A stretch of 10,122 bases of DNA. It comes from an uncultured Erysipelotrichaceae bacterium. GTDB taxonomy: Bacteria > Bacillota_I > Bacilli_A > RF39 > UBA660. Each line of letters starts with the position of its first letter. Position 1 is the first letter of the stretch. Shown one piece after another: positions 6,748-10,122 of the stretch. The notes below the pieces were generated by a model. That model was not told the DNA's origin. It was given only the letters and a program-made list of their open reading frames with translations, and did not search any database. The stretch is from NCBI GenBank assembly GCA_902803685.1, contig CADCQR010000035.1, positions 1 through 10,122 on the forward strand, given 5' to 3'. A program made the position numbers and the translations under genes.

Positions 6748-8655
6748 CTACCATTCACTTTCTTTAGTAATTTTATCAAATATTAACCAATCTAAGATCG
6801 TTGTCGCTATAAAACCTAGAAGGAAAGAAACAAATATTTCGCCAACCATTAGGAAACTAATACCTGTACAAATAATTAAACTTATAACAACTAAATTCTG
6901 TGATTTCTTATAACGGGCATCTTGTTGCTCTACTAAAAGTTTAAATATAAAATCACCTTTCTCCAACAAAAATACTTTTTTTCTTTCTTCAAAAGGAGGA
7001 ACCTTTACTACAATCTGCTTTCCATTATGTGTAACAATACGTACACAACCATTTTTAGCTTCATCAACCGATATAATTAGTTTTTCTTGTGATAAATTAC
7101 TATTTAATCTATTAGTAAAAGTCGAAGGTTTATCTAATACTACCAATAATACCTCTTTTATAACATCATCCTGTTTAACTTTAAATATATCACGATCTTT
7201 TAAACCATCTTTAACAGGTATCAATAACTCTTTATTAGGCCTAATTTTTACTTGCTTTCGAATATTTTTATTAGCTTCTTCTTTACTCAAAAACAAAACA
7301 TAATCATAATTAGAGGCCAATTCTACAGAATTCGAATCCTTTGGAAAGCCCAAAGTTTCGGCAAATTTTTGAGCTACATCTACTACTTCTTCATAATCCT
7401 CTATTTGTGCTGTTTCAGAATCTTCAACTTCTTCAGGCTCTTCTTCAATTTCTGAATCAGAGTCCTCTTCTATATCTTCTTTAGTAGCAGTTACTCTTTT
7501 TCTATTTCCATATAAACTAAGTGTTTTATTAAATTTATCTTCTTCAATTTCTTCAGATTCATCGCTAGCTTCAACAGCTGTTTCAACAACTTTCTCTTCT
7601 ACAGACTTATTCTCGTTTTTCTTTCTAGCATATAAAGACATTGTCTTATTTTCAGGCTCTTCTTCATTAGAAGGTTCAGTTTTTTCACTAGTTGTTTCAA
7701 CTTTAATATTAAAAATATTTTTAGCCCTTTTTATATTATTATAAGCCTCAGTCAAATCAGCTTTTAACTCCGAAGCATTCTTATAACGATTCTCAACATC
7801 ATAGTCACACATTTTAAGTATAATTCTTGCTACTTCATCATTAGCATTAACCGGTTTAGGTAAAGTCTCCCCACTATATCTTCTATACCTTGCCTCTTCA
7901 CGAGTCTTAGCACTAATAGGTTTACCATCAGTTGGATAAAAAGGAAATTTCTTATCATTAAAGAAACGATATAATACAATTCCTAAAGAATATATATCAA
8001 CTGTCTTATCAACCTTTTTAGCCCCTAAAAGCTCAGGCGCCATATAATGCTCAGTACCACGAATAGAAACATTAGAAAGAGTCCTATTAAGCTGTTTAGC
8101 TTCACCAAAATCTCCTAATTTATATACACCATTTTTATTAACAAATATATTTTCAGGTTTTATATCACGATGAATAAATTTATTTTCTTCCAACTCTTCT
8201 AGGGCTGTTGCGATATCAATTGCCATCTTTAATACTTCTTTATCTTTTAAATCATCTTTAAAAAACAAAGAAGTAATACTTTCTAAAAGTTCCATTCTAA
8301 TATATACTTTATAAGTTTTAGAACAATAATCATTAGAAGACTCTATCTCTTCAACTCTATAATCTTCAATATTAACAATATTAATAGAATCTTTAAACTT
8401 ATATAAAGCCTTTATCTCTTTCTTTAAATCACTTAATTCCTTTTCAAACTCATCATCTATATTCTCTAAAGTCATACCCTCAGTTCTAAAAGTAGAAATA
8501 GCCTCCGAATCATGTGGAATACATATTTCCTTTATAGCACTTAATACTTCAAGTTCAGTATTAGTCTTTCTAACCTTATAAACAGATCCATAAGAGCCTT
8601 TACCAATTAATTCAACACTTTCCCATTCTCCATCCCAAAACATCTTCTTACCCAT
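6748..8655 (-). CDS. Membrane-anchored Hanks-type Ser/Thr protein kinase, copy 3 (first gene of the operon), with DnaJ-CTD-like region
   Basis: A 635-residue kinase. The catalytic domain has GKGSYGSV 18-25, K42, E80, HRD 162-164, DFG 182-184 and APE 206-208, all intact. A long acidic linker (about 318-425) carries the shared motif twice, KTMSLYARKK at 337-346 and KTLSLYGNRKR at 377-387. Residues about 466-577 read like the C-terminal substrate-binding region of DnaJ/Hsp40: a KELLIPVKDGL strand, a VVLDKPSTF stretch, ISVDEAKNG, HNGKQIVVKVPP, then VFLLEKGDF. There is no J-domain HPD motif and no zinc-finger cysteines. Two hydrophobic helices at about 587-606 and 607-626 end the protein, probably as a hairpin that leaves the rest cytoplasmic. 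The ATG at 8655 follows AAGGAG by 8 bases and has its own promoter upstream. As first gene it sets expression of the kinase-phosphatase-essC operon. The kinase call is firm; the DnaJ-like call is by eye only. Confidence 0.92.
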   Translation of the reverse strand: MGKKMFWDGEWESVELIGKGSYGSVYKVRKTNTELEVLSAIKEICIPHDSEAISTFRTEGMTLENIDDEFEKELSDLKKEIKALYKFKDSINIVNIEDYRVEEIESSNDYCSKTYKVYIRMELLESITSLFFKDDLKDKEVLKMAIDIATALEELEENKFIHRDIKPENIFVNKNGVYKLGDFGEAKQLNRTLSNVSIRGTEHYMAPELLGAKKVDKTVDIYSLGIVLYRFFNDKKFPFYPTDGKPISAKTREEARYRRYSGETLPKPVNANDEVARIILKMCDYDVENRYKNASELKADLTEAYNNIKRAKNIFNIKVETTSEKTEPSNEEEPENKTMSLYARKKNENKSVEEKVVETAVEASDESEEIEEDKFNKTLSLYGNRKRVTATKEDIEEDSDSEIEEEPEEVEDSETAQIEDYEEVVDVAQKFAETLGFPKDSNSVELASNYDYVLFLSKEEANKNIRKQVKIRPNKELLIPVKDGLKDRDIFKVKQDDVIKEVLLVVLDKPSTFTNRLNSNLSQEKLIISVDEAKNGCVRIVTHNGKQIVVKVPPFEERKKVFLLEKGDFIFKLLVEQQDARYKKSQNLVVISLIICTGISFLMVGEIFVSFLLGFIATTILDWLIFDKITKESEW

Positions 8656-8663
8656 GAAAAAAA

Positions 8664-8669
8664 CTCCTT
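8664..8669 (-). promoter_or_regulatory. Ribosome binding site of kinase copy 3
   Basis: The minus strand reads AAGGAG, 8 bases before the ATG at 8655. It is the normal strong form and fixes the start of the first operon gene. Confidence 0.8.
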
Positions 8670-8677
8670 ACATTTAC

Positions 8678-8706
8678 AGTATAACACAATTAGTAACTTA
8701 ATTTAA
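8678..8706 (-). promoter_or_regulatory. Probable extended -10 promoter of the kinase-phosphatase-essC operon
   Basis: In the 63-bp gap the minus strand reads TGTTATACT, an extended -10 element (TG-N-TATACT, hexamer at 8683-8678, one base from consensus). The hexamer 17 bases upstream is only TTAAAT (8706-8701), a weak -35, as expected for an extended -10 promoter. Transcription would start near 8671, giving a very short leader before the ribosome binding site. No operator-like dyad is evident around it. Confidence 0.55.
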
Positions 8707-8739
8707 TTATAAAAAAGATTATTTATTCCTTTTATAATT
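8705..8739. repeat. AT-only inverted repeat at the end of the GT51-like gene
   Basis: Arms 8705-8714 (AATTATAAAA) and 8730-8739 (TTTTATAATT) are perfectly complementary, with a 15-base loop that includes the stop codon of the upstream gene. The stem has no G-C pairs and no clean T-run follows on the minus strand, so it is at best a weak terminator or processing site. In such AT-rich DNA it could be chance. Confidence 0.25.
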
Positions 8740-9957
8740 AAACCACTCAATAGTTCTAAATAACTCATCATCACTAATATTAAATCTTATGAATAAAGAA
8801 GAATATTTATTTTTAATTTTATTAAAATCAATCCTATTATTTTTCAATATATCAGTCTTATCCAATTTTCCTGATAAAGATAAAACATAAAATAAAAAAT
8901 CACAGTCACTTATCTTCCTCCTTTTAAATAACTCATAGTATGATTGATATCTATTCTTCCCTAAAAATACTAAAGCATTGTTTAAGTAACACTCAATTAT
9001 AAAGTATCTAAATCTTTCTGTACTTACAACAGTATAATTCGTCTTATAGTATTTTTTTAATCCTTTAAAAAATATTTGACTATATACAAGTTCAGCAAAT
9101 TTTCTAGGAATTACTTTCTCAAATCCATTTTTTATCGCAATAGTTCTAAATAATTGCATTTCAATAGTAGAATGTCCTCTCCAAAGACTTAAAACATATT
9201 TATAAATCTTAATAACATAATACTTAATACTTTTATTTTTAGTAGTATCCTTTTCTAACATCTGTTTAGATATAAAAATATTAATTAACTGTTTAATTTT
9301 AAAAATAATAAACCTAAAACTAATCATATTATAGCTATTATCTCTGTAAAAGAAAGACTTATCTTCAATATATGTAAGTATTTCTCTTTTATTAAAAGAC
9401 AATACTTTAAAGCTACCAAAACTAGATTGTTTGTTTAACTCTTCCATTATTTCATCAAATGTTTTAAATTCAAGATCATTTTTACTAATAAATAGTATTA
9501 TATAAACAAAAGTTACAATAGCAGATAAACTATTAAAAAGTAAAACATTATTATTTACAATAAAATTAATAATATTATAGGGATGTTTAATAAATGAATA
9601 TATAATACCCATATCTATTTTATTAATAAAATAAATTAATAGTAAAAAACATAAAAAAGAATATTTAAATATTAATAAATATATAGTATCAACAATCTTA
9701 TCATATATACTAGGAATTAACTTATGTTTATAATAATCGTCTATTAATATTTCATATTGAAAGAAAAAAACAAATAAAAATATACCTACCATTATATATA
9801 AATTTAAAGTATTAAACAAACCCAATATTATAATGATTGTATAAATAACTATTATCTTAGAATTATCTAATTTATGTCGTTCATTATTAAATAAATAATA
9901 TAATAATATACCAAATAGAACATATACATTATCTTTAAAAAAACTTTCTATTTCCAT
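8719..9957 (-). CDS. Polytopic membrane protein with GT51-like peptidoglycan glycosyltransferase (transglycosylase) domain
   Basis: A 412-residue protein. The first 160 residues hold about five hydrophobic segments (near 11-23, 34-48, 50-67, 91-111, 138-158). The C-terminal half shows the ordered motifs of family GT51, which polymerises lipid II into glycan strands outside the membrane. EDKSFF at 198-203 matches the catalytic-Glu motif (EDxxF). GHSTIEMQL at 261-269 matches GxSTIxQQ. RKFAE at 285-289 matches RKxxE, and IIECYLN at 320-326 matches IxExYLN. The histidine after EDxxF is replaced by R205 and the usual QQ is MQ, so the enzyme is divergent or perhaps altered in activity. No transpeptidase domain follows. 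GT51 enzymes normally have one N-terminal helix, so the polytopic front is unusual. The gene looks even more AT-rich than its neighbours. It has its own promoter and lies 63 bases before the kinase operon in the same direction. The motif match is good by eye; the role with the secretion system is inferred. Confidence 0.72.
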   Translation of the reverse strand: MEIESFFKDNVYVLFGILLYYLFNNERHKLDNSKIIVIYTIIIILGLFNTLNLYIMVGIFLFVFFFQYEILIDDYYKHKLIPSIYDKIVDTIYLLIFKYSFLCFLLLIYFINKIDMGIIYSFIKHPYNIINFIVNNNVLLFNSLSAIVTFVYIILFISKNDLEFKTFDEIMEELNKQSSFGSFKVLSFNKREILTYIEDKSFFYRDNSYNMISFRFIIFKIKQLINIFISKQMLEKDTTKNKSIKYYVIKIYKYVLSLWRGHSTIEMQLFRTIAIKNGFEKVIPRKFAELVYSQIFFKGLKKYYKTNYTVVSTERFRYFIIECYLNNALVFLGKNRYQSYYELFKRRKISDCDFLFYVLSLSGKLDKTDILKNNRIDFNKIKNKYSSLFIRFNISDDELFRTIEWFNYKRNK

Positions 9958-9964
9958 AATAAAG

Positions 9965-9971
9965 TCCCTTT
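9965..9971 (-). promoter_or_regulatory. Ribosome binding site of the GT51-like gene
   Basis: The minus strand reads AAAGGGA, 7 bases before the ATG at 9957, which supports that start. Confidence 0.65.
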
Positions 9972-9981
9972 CTCAGGTCAT

Positions 9982-10010
9982 ATTATATAATTTCTATTTA
10001 TATAAATCAA
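9982..10010 (-). promoter_or_regulatory. Sigma-A-type promoter of the GT51-like gene
   Basis: The minus strand has TTGATT (10010-10005) and TATAAT (9987-9982) separated by exactly 17 bases. The -10 is perfect and the -35 matches four of six positions. Transcription would begin near 9975, a few bases before the ribosome binding site. The -10 sits within the palindrome ATTATATAAT, so a plus-strand -10 also appears there but has no matching -35. Confidence 0.65.
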
Positions 10011-10081
10011 AGAAATTGCATAATTTATTTAGTACATAAAAAAAGAATTTCAGTAACCTAAACATTGGTTGTATAATTTTT

Positions 10082-10120
10082 AGTGTGTGTGACTTATATG
10101 TCATTCACACTTTTATTTTT
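10082..10120 (+). terminator. Hairpin with T-run, terminator-like on the plus strand
   Basis: On the plus strand GTGTG (10083-10087) pairs with CACAC and, after one T-T mismatch and a G-T pair, TGAC pairs with GTCA around the loop TTATAT. TTTTATTTTT follows directly, the form of an intrinsic terminator. No plus-strand gene is visible before it in this window. A plus-strand TATAAT at 10072-10077 stands just upstream, so the dyad could instead be an operator overlapping the start of a divergent gene beyond the right edge. On the minus strand no T-run follows the stem. Confidence 0.45.
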
Positions 10121-10122
10121 AC

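Noticed and set aside
6743..6754. Start of kinase copy 2 at 6754
   Set aside because: It would add MVDN and overlap the stop of copy 3 by 7 bases. Alignment with copies 1 and 3 favours the ATG at 6742; neither has a strong ribosome binding site, so this remains possible.
7252..7455. Plus-strand 67-codon open frame
   Set aside because: It is antisense to the copy 3 linker and DnaJ-like region. Its Phe/Ile-rich product reflects AT-rich antisense sequence.
3336..8655. About 19 extra residues between the ATP-binding Lys and the helix-C Glu in all three kinases (with a TEG[FLM] motif)
   Set aside because: It looked novel compared with typical kinases, but the same insertion style (an SIP..., EGM-like stretch before helix C) is, as I recall, a feature of a widespread Bacillota kinase subfamily, so it is a family trait.
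1..10122. CRISPR arrays, tRNA or rRNA genes, insertion sequences
   Set aside because: I found no regularly spaced direct repeats, no tRNA-like cloverleaf, no rRNA core sequence and no transposase motifs.

Overview
The window is very AT-rich and uses the standard genetic code, with TGG for Trp and no in-frame TGA. The genes are tightly packed with clear AGGAGG-type ribosome binding sites. This fits a low-GC Bacillota, most likely a member of the Bacilli; the lineage is a guess from composition and gene style. All supported genes lie on the minus strand, so transcription runs from the right edge toward the left edge.

In order of transcription: (1) at 10122-9958, a leader with a good minus-strand promoter and, at the extreme right, a hairpin followed by a T-run reading on the plus strand; (2) at 9957-8719, a polytopic membrane protein whose C-terminal half carries the motif series of a GT51 peptidoglycan glycosyltransferase; (3) a 63-bp gap holding an extended -10 promoter; (4) at 8655-3336, three tandem paralogous Ser/Thr kinases, each a complete Hanks-type kinase domain followed by a different membrane-anchored tail; (5) at 3334-2531, a PP2C-type phosphatase with all metal-binding aspartates; (6) at 2528-1, the first 842 residues of an EssC-type type VII secretion ATPase, with an FHA region, two membrane helices and the first FtsK/SpoIIIE ATPase module, cut by the window edge.

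Genes (4) to (6) are separated by 5 bases or fewer, or overlap by 1, so they are almost certainly one operon. Kinases, a PP2C phosphatase and an FHA-bearing motor protein resemble, in logic, the threonine phosphorylation pathway that switches some type VI secretion systems (PpkA/PppA/Fha1), here attached to a T7SSb motor. A short motif, T-[LIM]-S-L-Y-[GA] followed by basic residues, occurs four times in the kinase linkers. Its threonine has Leu at +3, as FHA domains often prefer, so it is a candidate phospho-docking site for the EssC FHA domain.

Two kinases also carry tails that read like DnaJ C-terminal (substrate-binding) modules, and one ends in a six-cysteine domain. The GT51-like protein just upstream could remodel the wall locally for the secretion machine, but it has its own promoter and its link to the operon is inferred from position only.
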